This document shows positions 1 to 9,855 of a stretch of DNA of 64,000 bases, piece by piece. The notes below the pieces were generated by a model. That model was not told where the DNA came from and made no database searches. It was given only the letters and a program-made list of their open reading frames with translations. Each line of letters begins with the position of its first letter. Within the stretch, counting starts at the first letter, position 1. The DNA lies in contig NZ_FMCX01000004.1 of NCBI RefSeq assembly GCF_900091555.1, positions 496,001 through 560,000 on the forward strand, written 5' to 3'. This DNA comes from Micromonospora mirobrigensis. GTDB lineage: Bacteria; Actinomycetota; Actinomycetes; Mycobacteriales; Micromonosporaceae. The position numbers and the translations under genes are program-made.

Positions 1-700
1 GCACGGGCGCGCCCGGTGAGTAGTGCATGGTCGACGAGGAGAGGTAGTAGGTGTCCCCGACCCGGATGATGTCCACGTCGGCGAAGTCCTGCCAGAGCAC
101 CGGGTTGGTGTAGGTGGAGCCGCCCGGGGTGCCGGTGTCGCCGAGGCGGACGAGCTGCCACTGCTGGTTGTTGCCGCCCCAGTCGGCGTACTGCACCACG
201 TTGGCGCCGTCGGCGGTGGAGGCGTTCTGCACCTCCACGGCCTTGCCGGAGTGCCGGGCGATCAGCCGCACGTAGCCGCCGCTGGAGTCGGACAGCTGGA
301 ACTGCTGGTTGGTCGCGTTGGCGTCGGACCACTGGATCAGCCCGGCGCCGTCGGACGCCGAGGCGCCGGAGACGTCGAGCACCTTGCCGGAGTTGCGGGA
401 CCGCAGCCGGTACCAGCCGCCGCCGGAGTCGACGAACTGCCACTGCTGGTTGGCGCCGTCGCCGCGGGTCCACTGGGTGACCCGTGCCCCGTCGGTGGTG
501 GCCTGGTTGTAGACGTCCAACGCCTTGCCGCTGTTGCGGTTGACCAGCACGTACCAGGCGGTGGTGTCCGGCGTCGCCGCCTGCGCCGCCGAGGGGAGCA
601 CCGCGACGATCCCGGCGCCGAGCAGCAGCGCCACCGCTGCGGCGACGAGCCGGGACAGCCGGCCGCGCACGCCGGGCCCGACCTGTCCGATGACTGCCAT
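1..700 (-). CDS. Secreted GH43-type glycosidase with N-terminal ricin-type lectin domain (partial)
   Basis: Only the first 233 residues are in the window; the C-terminus lies beyond the left edge. The ATG at 700 follows a strong AAGGAGG site. Residues 1 to about 41 form a signal peptide with an AQA cleavage site. Residues about 45-190 are a ricin B-type beta-trefoil (CBM13-like) with three sugar-binding repeats ending QQWQF, QQFQL and QQWQL. After a short Gly/Thr linker the visible end reads DFADVDIIRVGDTYYLSSST, the typical opening blade of GH43 beta-xylosidases and alpha-L-arabinofuranosidases; the Asp in ADVD fits the general base. The protein should act outside the cell on arabinose- or xylose-containing polysaccharide. 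An upstream operator matching the one before araB places it in the arabinose regulon. Exact substrate is not visible. Confidence 0.85.
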   Translation of the reverse strand, partial: MAVIGQVGPGVRGRLSRLVAAAVALLLGAGIVAVLPSAAQAATPDTTAWYVLVNRNSGKALDVYNQATTDGARVTQWTRGDGANQQWQFVDSGGGWYRLRSRNSGKVLDVSGASASDGAGLIQWSDANATNQQFQLSDSSGGYVRLIARHSGKAVEVQNASTADGANVVQYADWGGNNQQWQLVRLGDTGTPGGSTYTNPVLWQDFADVDIIRVGDTYYLSSSTMHYSPGAPV

Positions 701-755
701 GTTCCTCCTTCGGGGACGGGACGGTGGACGGCCGGGGCCGACGGCACCGCGTCGG

Positions 756-769
756 TGTTAGCGCTAACA
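756..769. promoter_or_regulatory. LacI-family operator upstream of the GH43 gene
   Basis: TGTTAGCGCTAACA is a perfect 14-bp palindrome with the central CG typical of LacI-family operators. It lies 56 bp upstream of the GH43 start. On the minus strand a possible -35 TTGACG (813-808) and a weak -10 CAAAGT (790-785) lie just before it, so a bound repressor would block the start of transcription. The same word occurs, with changes, three times upstream of araB. Confidence 0.75.
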
Positions 770-900
770 TGAGCCAACGCATCGACTTTGACCGATAACA
801 CGAAGAACGTCAAGACGTAACGGTCCGCGGGCGGACGACCCGCCCCCGGGTGCGGACACGGCGACGGCGGACGGCCCCCGGCGGGTGCGGACAGGGCGAC

Positions 901-936
901 GGCGGACGCGCCCGAGGGTGGGCGGGCGCGTCCGCC
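901..936 (-). terminator. Hairpin terminator after araA
   Basis: A perfect 13-bp GC stem (arms 901-913 and 924-936) with a 10-nt loop lies 20 nt beyond the araA stop. It has no U-tract, as usual in high-GC actinomycetes. It would end the arabinose operon before the GH43 promoter. Confidence 0.65.
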
Positions 937-956
937 GGAACATGGTCGCCGGTCGC

Positions 957-2459
957 TCAGAACCCCTTCGCCAGGCGGTAGTAGGCCTGGTTCCAGCGGA
1001 GCTCGTCGGCGAACCGGCGCGGATCGGTGTCGGCGTCGATGACGACCAGCTCGGTCCGGCTCATCTCGGCCAGGTCGTGCAGCTCCTCCACCCCCACCGC
1101 CCGGGACAGCACGGTGTGGTGCGGGGCGCCGGCGGTGATCCACGCCTCGGCGGAGCCGGCCAGGTGCGGGCGGGGACGCCAGACGGCCCGGGCCACCGGC
1201 AGCCGGCGCAGCGGATGCGGCGGTGGCACCACGTCGATCTCGTTGGCCACCAACCGGAACCGCTCCCCCATGTCGGCCAGGCCGAGCACCACCGCGGGAC
1301 CGGGCTCGGCGTCGAAGACCAGCCGGACCGGGTCCTCCCGGCCACCGATGCCCAGCGGGTGGATCTCCGCCGACGGCACGTCCGCGGCGATGCTCGGGCA
1401 GACCTCCAGCATGTGCGCGCCGAGCACCAGCTCCCGGCCCGGGGTGAGGTCGTAGGTGTAGTCCTCCATGAAAGACGTGCCACCGTCCACCCCGACCGCC
1501 ATCGCCTTGAGGGTGTGGACCAGCACGGAGGTCTTCCAGTCGCCCTCGCCGCCGAAGCCGTAGCCGTCGGCCATCAGCCGCTGCACGGCGATGCCGGGCA
1601 GTTGGCGCAGCCCGCCCAGGTCCTCGAAGTTGGTGGTGAAGGCCCGGAACCCACCCGCCTCGAGGAAGGTACGCACGCCCAGTTCCAGCCGGGCGGCGTA
1701 GCGCAACGACTCGTGCCGCTCCCCTCCGGGGCGCAGTCCGGGCGCCACGCGGTAGCTGTCGTCGTACTCCTTGACCAGGTCGTCCACCTGCGCGTCGCCG
1801 ACCTCGTCGACCACCCGGACCAGGTCGTTGACGCCGTAGGTGTTCACCGAGACACCGAAGCGCAGCTCCGCCTCCACCTTGTCGCCCTCGGTCACCGCCA
1901 CGTCGCGCATGTTGTCGCCGAAGCGGGCCAGCCGCAGCGACCGCATCGCCGACCAGCCCAGCGCGGCCCGGGCCCAGGCCGCGACGCGGGCGACCACCCG
2001 GAGGTCGGTGACGTGCCCGGCGACGGTCTTGCGTGCCACCCCGAGGCGGGTCTGGACGAACCCGAACTCCCGGTCGCCGTGGGCGGCCTGGTTGAGGTTC
2101 ATGAAGTCCATGTCGATGTCGTCCCACGGGAGCACGACGTTGGCCTGGGTGTGCAGGTGCAGCAGGGGCGTCCGCAGCGCGTCCAGGCCGGAGATCCACA
2201 TCTTCGCCGGCGAGAAGGTGTGCATCCACGCGATCACCCCGACCGCCCCCTGCGCGGCGGCGTCCCGGCAGACCCGCAGGATGTCCCCGCTCGTGGTGAG
2301 CACCGGTTTCCACACGATCCGGGCGGGAATCTGCGGCGAGTCGCCGAGCACCGCGGCGATCTGCCGGGACTGGTCGGCCACCTGGCGCAAGGTCTCCTCG
2401 CCGTACAGGGCCTGACTGCCGGTGAGGAACCAGATCTCGGGCTCAGGGTGCGATGCCAT
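957..2459 (-). CDS. araA: L-arabinose isomerase AraA
   Basis: Converts L-arabinose to L-ribulose in the cytoplasm, the first step of the phosphorylative pathway. The 500-residue length equals the classical AraA length. It starts [16 protein letters not shown], carries the conserved [15 protein letters not shown] stretch, and has [10 protein letters not shown] and [12 protein letters not shown] segments whose Glu and His residues form the Mn-binding active site in the family. The ATG at 2459 follows a GGAAGG site. It is the last gene of a minus-strand run araB-araD-binding protein-ATPase-permease-permease-araA, 26 nt after the second permease. A terminator hairpin follows. It is distinct from the fucose/arabinose isomerase-like gene at 35.3 kb, which belongs to another family branch. 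Confidence 0.95.
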   Translation of the reverse strand: MASHPEPEIWFLTGSQALYGEETLRQVADQSRQIAAVLGDSPQIPARIVWKPVLTTSGDILRVCRDAAAQGAVGVIAWMHTFSPAKMWISGLDALRTPLLHLHTQANVVLPWDDIDMDFMNLNQAAHGDREFGFVQTRLGVARKTVAGHVTDLRVVARVAAWARAALGWSAMRSLRLARFGDNMRDVAVTEGDKVEAELRFGVSVNTYGVNDLVRVVDEVGDAQVDDLVKEYDDSYRVAPGLRPGGERHESLRYAARLELGVRTFLEAGGFRAFTTNFEDLGGLRQLPGIAVQRLMADGYGFGGEGDWKTSVLVHTLKAMAVGVDGGTSFMEDYTYDLTPGRELVLGAHMLEVCPSIAADVPSAEIHPLGIGGREDPVRLVFDAEPGPAVVLGLADMGERFRLVANEIDVVPPPHPLRRLPVARAVWRPRPHLAGSAEAWITAGAPHHTVLSRAVGVEELHDLAEMSRTELVVIDADTDPRRFADELRWNQAYYRLAKGF

Positions 2460-2485
2460 GGGGTTGCCTTCCGCGAGATGGTCGG

Positions 2486-3475
2486 TCACTTGTAGCGGAT
2501 TCCGATCAGACGTTGGAGCAGGATGAACGCGAAGAGCAGGCCGCCGATCACGATCCGGGTCCACCAGGAGTTGAGGCTGCCGTCGAAGGTGATCAGGGTC
2601 TGGATCACCCCGAGGACCAGCACCCCGAGCACGGTGCCGAAGACGTAGCCGGAGCCGCCGGTGAGCACCGTCCCGCCGATCACCACGGCCGCGATCACGT
2701 CGAGTTCCATCCCGACGGCGATCAGCGGCGCGCCGGAGAGGGTGTAGAAGGAGAGCAGGATGCCGCCGATCGCCGCGCAGAACCCGCTGATGGTGTAGAC
2801 GGCGATCCGGGTACGCCCCACCGGGAGCCCCATCAGCAGAGCCGACTGGGCGTTGCCGCCGATGGCGTACACGTTGCGGCCCAGCCGGGTGTACGCCAGG
2901 ACGTAGGCGGCGACGGCGACCACCACGAAGGCGATCAGCACGCTGATCGACACGAAGTTGCCGCTGGGGTCGCCGATGCGTTCCTGCGACATCCTGGTCC
3001 AGAACCCGTCGGTGATCGGGATGGACGAGTCGCTGATGAAGGTGCACATGCCCCGGGCGAAGAACATCCCGGCCAGGGTCACGATGAACGGCTGGATGTC
3101 GAAGAAGTGGATCACGCAGCCCATCAGGAAGCCGAGCGTCGGCCCGATGAGCAGCGCGACGAGCAGCACCAGGGCCGCCGGCGCCCCCCTGCCCAGCAGG
3201 AAGGCCGAGACCATCGCGGTCATCGCGACGACCGAGCCGACCGACAGGTCGATCCCGCCGGTCAGGATCACGAAGGTCATGCCGACCGCGACGACGAGCA
3301 GGAAGCCGTTGTCGATGAAGACGTTGAAGATCACCTGGACGTTGGAGAACGCCCGGTACTGCGACACGCCGACGCCGTAGAGGACCAGCAGCAGGACGCC
3401 GGTGGCCAGGACCGGGACGTGCCGCCGGGGCAGGCGCGACCAGGTACGGGCGGCGGTGAGGGACAACGTGGTCAT
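2486..3475 (-). CDS. Sugar ABC transporter permease (YjfF-like)
   Basis: A 329-residue multi-spanning membrane protein of the BPD_transp_2 (AraH/RbsC) family. It carries the family signature [17 protein letters not shown] near residue 70 and a cytoplasmic loop [16 protein letters not shown] that fits the ATPase-contact loop. With the neighbouring permease it probably forms a heterodimeric channel, as in the E. coli YtfT-YjfF furanose transporter. The ATG at 3475 overlaps the stop of the preceding permease by four bases (ATGA), indicating translational coupling. Context (between araB/araD and araA) supports L-arabinose as substrate, though related pentoses cannot be excluded. Confidence 0.9.
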   Translation of the reverse strand: MTTLSLTAARTWSRLPRRHVPVLATGVLLLVLYGVGVSQYRAFSNVQVIFNVFIDNGFLLVVAVGMTFVILTGGIDLSVGSVVAMTAMVSAFLLGRGAPAALVLLVALLIGPTLGFLMGCVIHFFDIQPFIVTLAGMFFARGMCTFISDSSIPITDGFWTRMSQERIGDPSGNFVSISVLIAFVVVAVAAYVLAYTRLGRNVYAIGGNAQSALLMGLPVGRTRIAVYTISGFCAAIGGILLSFYTLSGAPLIAVGMELDVIAAVVIGGTVLTGGSGYVFGTVLGVLVLGVIQTLITFDGSLNSWWTRIVIGGLLFAFILLQRLIGIRYK

Positions 3476-4542
3476 GCGGGCACCTGCTCCTTCGGCTGTT
3501 CTCCGGCGGTGACGGCGGCGACGGCCGGGGCGCGGCGCCGGACGAACCGGGCCCGGAAACCGGGGGCCTGGACGAGGCAGACCGCGATGACCACGACCGC
3601 CTTGAACAGCAGGGACGTCTGCGGCGAGATGTTCATGGCGTACACCGTGGTGGTGAGGGTCTGGATGAGCAGCGCGCCGAGGATCGTGCCGCCCAGGGAG
3701 AAGCGGCCACCGGCGAGCGAGGTGCCGCCGATGACCACCGCGAGGATCGCGTCGAGCTCCACCCAGAGCCCGGCGGCGTTGCCGTCGGCGCTGGACACGT
3801 TGGCGGTCATCATGAAGCCGGCGACGGCCGCGCAGGCGGCGCTGATGACGTAGACCAGGAAGGTGATCCGCGCGGACCGGATGCCCGCCAGCCGGCTGGC
3901 CCGGGCGTTGCCGCCGACCGACTCGACGATCAGACCCAGCGCGGTACGGCGGGTCACCGCGGCGATCAGCAGCGCCACGGCGAGGGCGATGACGATGGCC
4001 AGCGGCAGGGTGAGCAGGTGGCCGACGCCGATCGCCTTGTACGGCTCGGAGTTGATGGTGAGGATCTGCCCCTCCGTGACCAGCTGGGCGAGACCCCGGC
4101 CGGCGACCATGAGGATCAGCGTCGCGATGATCGGCTGGATGCCGATGACGGCGACCAGCACGCCGTTCCAGGCGCCGAGCACCAGGGCCACGCCCAGCGC
4201 CAGGGCCAGCGCGGTCAGCACCCCGCCGAGGCTGTTCTGGTCGGGTTGGCGGCTGATGTACAGGCAGGCGATGGCGCCGCTGATCGCGCAGATCGAGCCG
4301 ACCGACAGGTCGATGCCGCCGGTGGCGATCACCAGGGTCATGCCGAGCGCGACGAGGATCAGCGGCGCGCTGAGCCGGACGATGTCGACGACGCTGCCGT
4401 ACAGGTGACCGTCGCGCAGTTGCACGGAGAGGAAACCGGGCCGGTAGATCGTGTTGGCGGCCAGCAGGACGACGAGGACGACGACCGGCCAGAAGAGCCG
4501 GTGGCCGGTCAGCGCCCGCGCACCGCTGCGGTCGGAGTTCAC
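3472..4542 (-). CDS. Sugar ABC transporter permease (YtfT-like)
   Basis: A 356-residue integral membrane protein of the same family as its downstream neighbour. It has about eight to ten hydrophobic segments and the signature [20 protein letters not shown]. The loop [19 protein letters not shown] corresponds to the ATPase-facing loop. The C-terminal tail is charged and Pro/Ala-rich. Its start overlaps the ATPase stop by four bases and its stop overlaps the next start, so ATPase and both permeases are made as one coupled unit. Role: half of the membrane channel of the arabinose-operon importer. Confidence 0.9.
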   Translation of the reverse strand: MNSDRSGARALTGHRLFWPVVVLVVLLAANTIYRPGFLSVQLRDGHLYGSVVDIVRLSAPLILVALGMTLVIATGGIDLSVGSICAISGAIACLYISRQPDQNSLGGVLTALALALGVALVLGAWNGVLVAVIGIQPIIATLILMVAGRGLAQLVTEGQILTINSEPYKAIGVGHLLTLPLAIVIALAVALLIAAVTRRTALGLIVESVGGNARASRLAGIRSARITFLVYVISAACAAVAGFMMTANVSSADGNAAGLWVELDAILAVVIGGTSLAGGRFSLGGTILGALLIQTLTTTVYAMNISPQTSLLFKAVVVIAVCLVQAPGFRARFVRRRAPAVAAVTAGEQPKEQVPA

Positions 4543-6077
4543 GACGGCACTCCCTCGAAGGTGGCGCCGGCGGCGATGACCCGCATGATCCGGTCGGCGT
4601 CGACACTCGAGTCGTTGGTCAGCTGGGCGACCATCTCGCGGTCCCGCAGGACCGCGATCTTGTGACTGAGGCGCAGCACCTCCTCCAGTTCGGCGGAGAT
4701 GAACAGCACGGCCATGCCCCCGTCGGAGAGCTGCGCCACCAGCCGCTGGATCTCGGTCTTCGCCCCGATGTCGATGCCCCGGGTCGGTTCGTCGAGGATC
4801 AGCAGCCGCGGCTCGGTGATCAGCCAGCGGGCCAGCAGCACCTTCTGCTGGTTGCCGCCGGACAGGTTCGCCACCGGGACGTCCGGGTCGGCGGGACGGA
4901 TGCTCAGCGCCTGCACGTACCGCTCGACCAGCTCGTCCTGCCTGCGGCGGGGAATCGGACGCAGCCAGCCCCGGGCCGCCTGGAGGGCGAGGATCATGTT
5001 CTCGCGTACGGACAGCTCCGGCACGATGCCCTCGGCCCGCCGGTTCTCCGAGCAGAAGCCGACGCCCCGGTCGATGGCGGTGACCGGGCTGCGCAGGGCC
5101 GTCGGGGTGCCCCGTACCCGCAGCTCGCCGTGGTCGGCCCGGTCCGCGCCGAACAGCAGCCGCGCCACCTCGGTACGGCCCGACCCGAGCAGGCCGGCCA
5201 GCCCGACCACCTCGCCCTCGTGGATGGTGAGGCTGAACGGCGCCACCGCCGAGCGGCGACCCAGTTCCCGGGCGTCGAGCAGGGGCACGCCGGCCGTGGC
5301 GGCGACCTCGGCGCGCGGCTGCCCGTCCAGGCGCTCCAGCACCCGCAGCTCCTTGCCGATCATCTTCTCGACCAGGCTGAGCTGGGGCAGTTCGCGGGTG
5401 GCGTACTCGCCGACGAGCCGGCCGTTTCGCAGCACGGTGATCCGGTCGGCCACCGCGTAGACCTGGTCGAGGAAGTGGGTGACGAACAGGATCGCGATCC
5501 CCTCGTCGCGCAGCTGCCGCATCACCCGGAACAGCTGCGCCACCTCACCGGCGTCCAGGCTGGAGGTGGGCTCGTCGAGGACCAGCACCCGGGCCTCGAT
5601 GTCGATGGCCCGGGCGATGGCCACCAGCTGCTGCACCGCCAACGAGAAGCTGCCCAGCTGCGCGTTGACGTCGATGTCCAGGTCGAGGCGGGCGAGCAGG
5701 GCGCGGGCGCGGCGGCGCATCTCGCCCCACCGGACCGCGCCGAGGCGGCGCGGTTCCCGGCCGATGAAGATGTTCTCCGCCACCGAGAGGTTGGTGCAGA
5801 GGTTGACCTCCTGGTAGACGGTGCTCACCCCGGCGGAGGTGGCCTGCATCGGCCCGGTGAACGACACCTGCGCCCCGTCGAGCGTGACGGTGCCGGAGTC
5901 GACGCCGTACACGCCGGTCAGGACCTTGATCAGGGTCGACTTGCCGGCGCCGTTCTCCCCCATCAGCGCGTGCACCTCACCGGCGAAGAGGCGGAGGTCG
6001 ACGGTGTCGAGCGCGCGCACCCCGGGGAAGGACCTGCTGATCCCCGTCATTGTCAGGACTGGCTGACTTCCCGTCAT
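4539..6077 (-). CDS. Sugar ABC transporter ATP-binding protein (two ATPase domains)
   Basis: A 512-residue duplicated ATPase of the AraG/RbsA/YtfR type that powers the importer from the cytoplasm. The N-terminal domain has Walker A GENGAGKST, a degenerate signature SLAVQQLVAIARA and Walker B VLVLDEPTSSLD. The C-terminal domain has a degenerate Walker A (GLLGSGRTEVA), signature LSGGNQQKV and Walker B LLILDEPTRGID. This asymmetry is normal for the family. I chose the ATG at 6077 (MTGSQPVLTM), which has GAAAGG upstream; the longer open frame to 6323 is Pro/Arg-rich and non-coding in character. A strong hairpin separates it from the binding-protein gene, so it is probably expressed below that gene. 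Confidence 0.92.
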   Translation of the reverse strand: MTGSQPVLTMTGISRSFPGVRALDTVDLRLFAGEVHALMGENGAGKSTLIKVLTGVYGVDSGTVTLDGAQVSFTGPMQATSAGVSTVYQEVNLCTNLSVAENIFIGREPRRLGAVRWGEMRRRARALLARLDLDIDVNAQLGSFSLAVQQLVAIARAIDIEARVLVLDEPTSSLDAGEVAQLFRVMRQLRDEGIAILFVTHFLDQVYAVADRITVLRNGRLVGEYATRELPQLSLVEKMIGKELRVLERLDGQPRAEVAATAGVPLLDARELGRRSAVAPFSLTIHEGEVVGLAGLLGSGRTEVARLLFGADRADHGELRVRGTPTALRSPVTAIDRGVGFCSENRRAEGIVPELSVRENMILALQAARGWLRPIPRRRQDELVERYVQALSIRPADPDVPVANLSGGNQQKVLLARWLITEPRLLILDEPTRGIDIGAKTEIQRLVAQLSDGGMAVLFISAELEEVLRLSHKIAVLRDREMVAQLTNDSSVDADRIMRVIAAGATFEGVPS

Positions 6078-6163
6078 GCCACCGGCCTTTCGGTGAGGTT
6101 CGTGGGCAGGGCGCGGCGTACGCGGCCCGCCCGGTCGATCGACTCGGCAGGCCGGTCGGGCCT

Positions 6164-6196
6164 GCGCGGCGGTCGGGCCCCTCAGGCCCGACCGCC
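6164..6196 (-). terminator. Attenuator-type hairpin between binding protein and ATPase genes
   Basis: A perfect 14-bp stem (6164-6177 with 6183-6196) and a 5-nt loop lie 38 nt after the binding-protein stop and 86 nt before the ATPase start. Such hairpins inside sugar ABC operons typically reduce read-through and protect the upstream mRNA, giving an excess of binding protein; that role is inferred. Confidence 0.6.
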
Positions 6197-6234
6197 GCCT
6201 CGGCACCCGGGGTACGTCGCCCCCGTAGCCGGCG

Positions 6235-7239
6235 TCAGTACTTGCGCTCGGGCAGGGCCGCCTTGGCCTGCTCCTGGGTGAAGGTGGTCTCCTGGGTCTC
6301 GATCCGGGCCGGGACCTCCTCACCGTTGTGCACCTTCTTGGCCAGGTCCATCAGCTGCGGACCGAGCAGCGGGCTGCACTCGGCGATGAAGTTGAACCTG
6401 CCGTCGGCGAGGGCCTGCATGCCGTCCTTGACCGCGTCGACCGTGATGATCGTGATGTCCTTGCCGGGCACCTTGCCGGCCGCGGTGATCGCCTCCAGCG
6501 CGCCCAGACCCATGTCGTCGTTGTGGGCGAAGAGCACGTCGATCTTCGGGTTGGCCTTCAGGAACTGCTCCATCACCTGCTTGCCGCCGGCCCGGGTGAA
6601 GTCACCGGACTGCGAGGCGATGATCTTCAGGTTCGGGTTGGCGGCGATGGCCTCGGCGAAGCCCTTCTTCCGGTCGTTCGCCGGCGCCGAGCCCGTGGTG
6701 CCCTGGAGCTCGACGATGTTGACCGGGCCGGTCGCGCCCTTCTTCTGCTCCACCAGCCACTCGCCGGCCAGCCGCCCCTCCTTGACGAAGTCCGAGCCGA
6801 GGAAGGTCTTGTAGAGGGACTTGTCGGCCGAGTCGACCGACCGGTCGGTGAGGATGACCGGGATCTTGGCGTCCTTGGCCTCCTTGAGCACGGTGTCCCA
6901 CCCGGACTCCACCACCGGCGAGAAGGCGATCACGTCGACCTTCTGCTGGATGAAGTTGCGGATGGCCTTGATCTGGTTCTCCTGCTTCTGCTGGGCGTCG
7001 TCGAACTTCAGGTCGACCCCGGCGGCCGCAGCGGACTCCTTGATGGAGGTCGTGTTCGCCGTCCGCCAGCCACTCTCCGCGCCCACCTGGGAGAAGCCCA
7101 GGGTGATCTTCCCGTCGTCCTTGCCGCCGCCGTCGCCCGTGTCGCTGTTGCCGCAGGCCGCCGTGCCGGTGGCCAGCAGCGCCGCGGCGAGCACCGCGAT
7201 GATCCTGCGGGACGGCAGGTGATCTCTCATTCTCTTCAC
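6235..7239 (-). CDS. Periplasmic-type sugar-binding lipoprotein of the arabinose operon
   Basis: A 334-residue substrate-binding protein of the Peripla_BP_4 (YtfQ/AraF/RbsB) fold. A hydrophobic N-terminus ends in a lipobox (TGTAAC, Cys about 29), so it is lipid-anchored outside the membrane. The mature part begins ITLGFSQVGAESGWRTANT and contains VDVIAFSPVVESGWDTVL and VLFAHNDDMGLGALEAI, all typical of YtfQ-like furanose binders. The GTG at 7239 is preferred because GAGGAGA lies about seven bases before it; an internal ATG at 7230 is the alternative. It sits 49 nt after araD. Likely ligand is L-arabinose or a related furanose, by context. Confidence 0.9.
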   Translation of the reverse strand: MKRMRDHLPSRRIIAVLAAALLATGTAACGNSDTGDGGGKDDGKITLGFSQVGAESGWRTANTTSIKESAAAAGVDLKFDDAQQKQENQIKAIRNFIQQKVDVIAFSPVVESGWDTVLKEAKDAKIPVILTDRSVDSADKSLYKTFLGSDFVKEGRLAGEWLVEQKKGATGPVNIVELQGTTGSAPANDRKKGFAEAIAANPNLKIIASQSGDFTRAGGKQVMEQFLKANPKIDVLFAHNDDMGLGALEAITAAGKVPGKDITIITVDAVKDGMQALADGRFNFIAECSPLLGPQLMDLAKKVHNGEEVPARIETQETTFTQEQAKAALPERKY

Positions 7240-7288
7240 CGCATGTCTCCTCGGGGTAAGGGATCGCGCCCTTGTGGTGGGGGTGGTG

Positions 7289-8041
7289 TCACAGGTGGTG
7301 CTCCGCGTCCCGCCCGGCCGGGCGCGACGCGCGTCGGGGGCCCGGCGTCGCGGACTCGCCGGTGACGCCGGGCCGCTGTCCGTAGACGTTGCGGTAGCGG
7401 TCGTGCAGGGCGTCCACGTCGGCCGCCGCCATCGGCGCCGGCTCGCCGAGCGCCCGGGTGAGATGCGCGGTACGGGCGACGTCCTCGCACATCACCGCGG
7501 CCTTCACCGCGGCCCGGGCGTCGGGCCCGATGGTGAAGACGCCGTGGTTGCGCATCAGCACGGCGGGCGAGCGGTGCCCGGCGAGGGTCGCCACGATGCC
7601 CTCGCCGATGCCGTCGCCGCCGATCAGCGCGAACGGTCCGACCGGGATCTCCCCGCCGAACTCGTCGGCCTGGGCGGTGAGGTGGCACGGGATCGGCTCA
7701 CCCCGGGCCGCCCAGGCCGTCGCGTAGCTGCTGTGGGTGTGCACCACCCCGCCCACCTCGGGCATCGCCCGGTAGACGTACGCGTGGGCGGCGGTGTCGC
7801 TGGACGGCGCCAGGTCCCCCTCGACGACGACGCCGTCGAGGTCGCAGACGACCATGTTCTCCGGGGTGAGGTCGTCGTAGCCGACGCCGCTCGGCTTGAT
7901 CACCATCAGGTCGTGGCCGGGCACCCGGGCGGAGACGTTCCCCGCCGTCCAGGCGACCAGCCGGTAGCGGGTCAGTTCGGCGTGCAGCCGGGCGACGCTC
8001 TCGCGCAGCCGCCGGATCTGCGGGCCGGGTCCGGGGTTCAC
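7289..8041 (-). CDS. araD: L-ribulose-5-phosphate 4-epimerase AraD
   Basis: A 250-residue class II aldolase/epimerase that converts L-ribulose 5-phosphate to D-xylulose 5-phosphate. Seen in the sequence: the N-terminal TAGNVSARVPGHDLMVIKPSG segment (phosphate and substrate site), the metal motif GVVHTHSSYATAWAARG, and a later LMRNHGVFTIG carrying the third His ligand. The GTG start overlaps the araB stop (GTGA), giving coupling. The last 25 residues after the family core are Pro/Arg-rich and look like an unstructured tail. Length otherwise matches the family. Confidence 0.93.
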   Translation of the reverse strand: MNPGPGPQIRRLRESVARLHAELTRYRLVAWTAGNVSARVPGHDLMVIKPSGVGYDDLTPENMVVCDLDGVVVEGDLAPSSDTAAHAYVYRAMPEVGGVVHTHSSYATAWAARGEPIPCHLTAQADEFGGEIPVGPFALIGGDGIGEGIVATLAGHRSPAVLMRNHGVFTIGPDARAAVKAAVMCEDVARTAHLTRALGEPAPMAAADVDALHDRYRNVYGQRPGVTGESATPGPRRASRPAGRDAEHHL

Positions 8042-9723
8042 GCGACCACCTCCAGGGGCGTCGTGGCGCGGGTCGCCGCCTGCTCGACGGCGGCGTTGCG
8101 GATGGCCCGCAGGCGGGACATGACCTCGTTGCCGCCCCGGCCGAAGTGGTCGTGCAGCGACCGGTACTCGGCGTAGAGCGCGTCGTAGGCGCGCGCCCGG
8201 TCGGGGTCCGGCCGGTACACGTCGCGGTCCACCCGGCCCATCGCGGCCGACGCCGCGTAGACGTCCGGGTACGCCCCGGCGGCCACCGCGGCGTGGATCG
8301 CGGAGCCCAGCGCCGGCCCCTGCGCCGAGGCGATCAGGCTCAGCGGCCGGTCGGTGACGTCGGCGTAGATCTGCATCAGCAGCCGGTTCGAAGCCAGGCC
8401 CCCGGTCACCACCAGCTCCCGGATCGGCACCCCGGCCGCCACGAACGCCTCGATGATCATCCGGGTGCCGTACGCCGTCGACTCCAGCAGCGCCCGGTAG
8501 ACGTCCGCCGGCCGGGTGGCCAGGGTCAGCCCCACCACCAGACCGCTCAGGTCGTGGTTGACCAGCAGCGAACGGTTGCCGTTCCACCAGTCCAGGGCGA
8601 CCAGCCCGTGGCCGCCGATCGGCTGCGCGGCAGCCAGCTCGCAGAGGCGTTCGTGCGAGTCCATCCCGGCCGGCGCGGCGTGCGAGACGAACCAGCCGAA
8701 GATGTCACCGACCCCGCTCTGGCCCGCCTCGTAGCCCCAGTGGCCGGGGCTGATCCCGCCCTCGACGACGCCGCACATCCCGGGCACCTCCACCAGGTTT
8801 GCGCCGTTGACCACGTGACAGGTCGAGGTGCCCATGATCGCCACCAGGTGGCCGGGGGGCAGGGCGCGGCCGGCGGCGGCGGTCACGTGCGCGTCGACGT
8901 TGCCGACCGCCACCGCGATTCCTTCCGGCAGTCCGGTCCACGCCGCGGCCCGCGCGGTCAGCCCGCCGGCGCGGGCGCCCATCGGCAGCAGCGGTCCGTC
9001 GAGCTTGCCGACGAAGTCGGCGAAGTCGGGGTCCAGTGCGGACAGGAAGTCCCGGGACGGGTATCGACCGTCCTGGCGGATGCCCTTGTAACCGGCGGTG
9101 CAGATGTTGCGGGTCTCGACGCCGCAGAGCTGCCAGACGATCCAGTCCGCCGCCTCGACGAACCGCTCGGCGCGCCGGTAGACCTCCGGGTCCTCGTCGA
9201 GGAGTTGCAGCCCCTTGGCGAACTGCCACTCGGCGGAGATCTTTCCGCCGTACCGGCCGATCCACGCCTCGCCGCGCTCGTGCGCCAACGCGTTGATCCG
9301 GTCGGCCTGGGGCTGCCCGGCGTGGTGCTTCCACAGCTTCACCCAGGCGTGCGGCCGGTCGCGCAGCTCCGGCACCTGGCAGAGCGGGGTGCCGTCGGCC
9401 AGGGTCGGCAGGACGGTGCAGGCGGTGAAGTCGGTCGCGATGCCGATCACCCGGGCCGGGTCGATGCCGGCCGCGGCCACGGCGGCGGGCACCGCGTGCC
9501 GCAGCACGTCGCGGTAGTCCTCCGGGTCCTGCAACGCCCAGTCGGGCGGGAGCGGCGCCGCCGACCCGGGGAGCACGGACCCGATCACCCCGTGCCGGTA
9601 CTCGTGGACCGCGGTGCCCAGCTCGGCCCCGTCCCCGACCCGGACCACCAACGCCCGACCCGACAGGGTTCCGTAGTCGACTCCGACGACGTACCGGTCC
9701 CCCGGCCCGTCCACATGCATCAT
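8038..9723 (-). CDS. araB: Ribulokinase AraB
   Basis: A 561-residue FGGY-family kinase that phosphorylates L-ribulose. Motifs: VVGVDYGTLSGRALVV (phosphate-1 motif of the first domain), GIATDFTACTVLPT, KLWKHHAGQPQADRIN, GGKISAEWQFAKGLQ and the C-terminal GGLASNRLLMQIYADV ATP-binding segment. First gene of the arabinose operon. I chose the ATG at 9723 because GGAGG lies five bases upstream; a second ATG follows at 9720 and a GTG at 9729 would bury the ribosome site. A -35/-10 pair with an operator over it lies 28-56 bp upstream. Confidence 0.95.
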   Translation of the reverse strand: MMHVDGPGDRYVVGVDYGTLSGRALVVRVGDGAELGTAVHEYRHGVIGSVLPGSAAPLPPDWALQDPEDYRDVLRHAVPAAVAAAGIDPARVIGIATDFTACTVLPTLADGTPLCQVPELRDRPHAWVKLWKHHAGQPQADRINALAHERGEAWIGRYGGKISAEWQFAKGLQLLDEDPEVYRRAERFVEAADWIVWQLCGVETRNICTAGYKGIRQDGRYPSRDFLSALDPDFADFVGKLDGPLLPMGARAGGLTARAAAWTGLPEGIAVAVGNVDAHVTAAAGRALPPGHLVAIMGTSTCHVVNGANLVEVPGMCGVVEGGISPGHWGYEAGQSGVGDIFGWFVSHAAPAGMDSHERLCELAAAQPIGGHGLVALDWWNGNRSLLVNHDLSGLVVGLTLATRPADVYRALLESTAYGTRMIIEAFVAAGVPIRELVVTGGLASNRLLMQIYADVTDRPLSLIASAQGPALGSAIHAAVAAGAYPDVYAASAAMGRVDRDVYRPDPDRARAYDALYAEYRSLHDHFGRGGNEVMSRLRAIRNAAVEQAATRATTPLEVVA

Positions 9724-9750
9724 GTCCACCTCCGCGTGCCGTGGCTCACA

Positions 9751-9779
9751 TTGTTAGCGCTCACATCGGCGTCGGTCAA
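9751..9779 (-). promoter_or_regulatory. Candidate araB promoter
   Basis: On the minus strand TTGACC (9779-9774), a 17-bp spacer and TAACAA (9756-9751) match a sigma-70-type promoter. The predicted start is about 20 nt before the araB ATG. The operator at 9752-9765 covers the -10 and the adjoining spacer, the standard arrangement for repression. Confidence 0.65.
9752..9765. promoter_or_regulatory. Operator over the araB promoter
   Basis: TGTTAGCGCTCACA matches the palindrome TGTTAGCGCTAACA with one change. It overlaps the -10 box of the candidate araB promoter and probably binds the LacI-family protein encoded just upstream. Confidence 0.75.
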
Positions 9780-9855
9780 GATGTCACCGCTACAGACCGG
9801 CAACCGACCCGACCACGAGCGCCGCCGACGCGCCAGTGACTTGCTCAGTGCGGAG

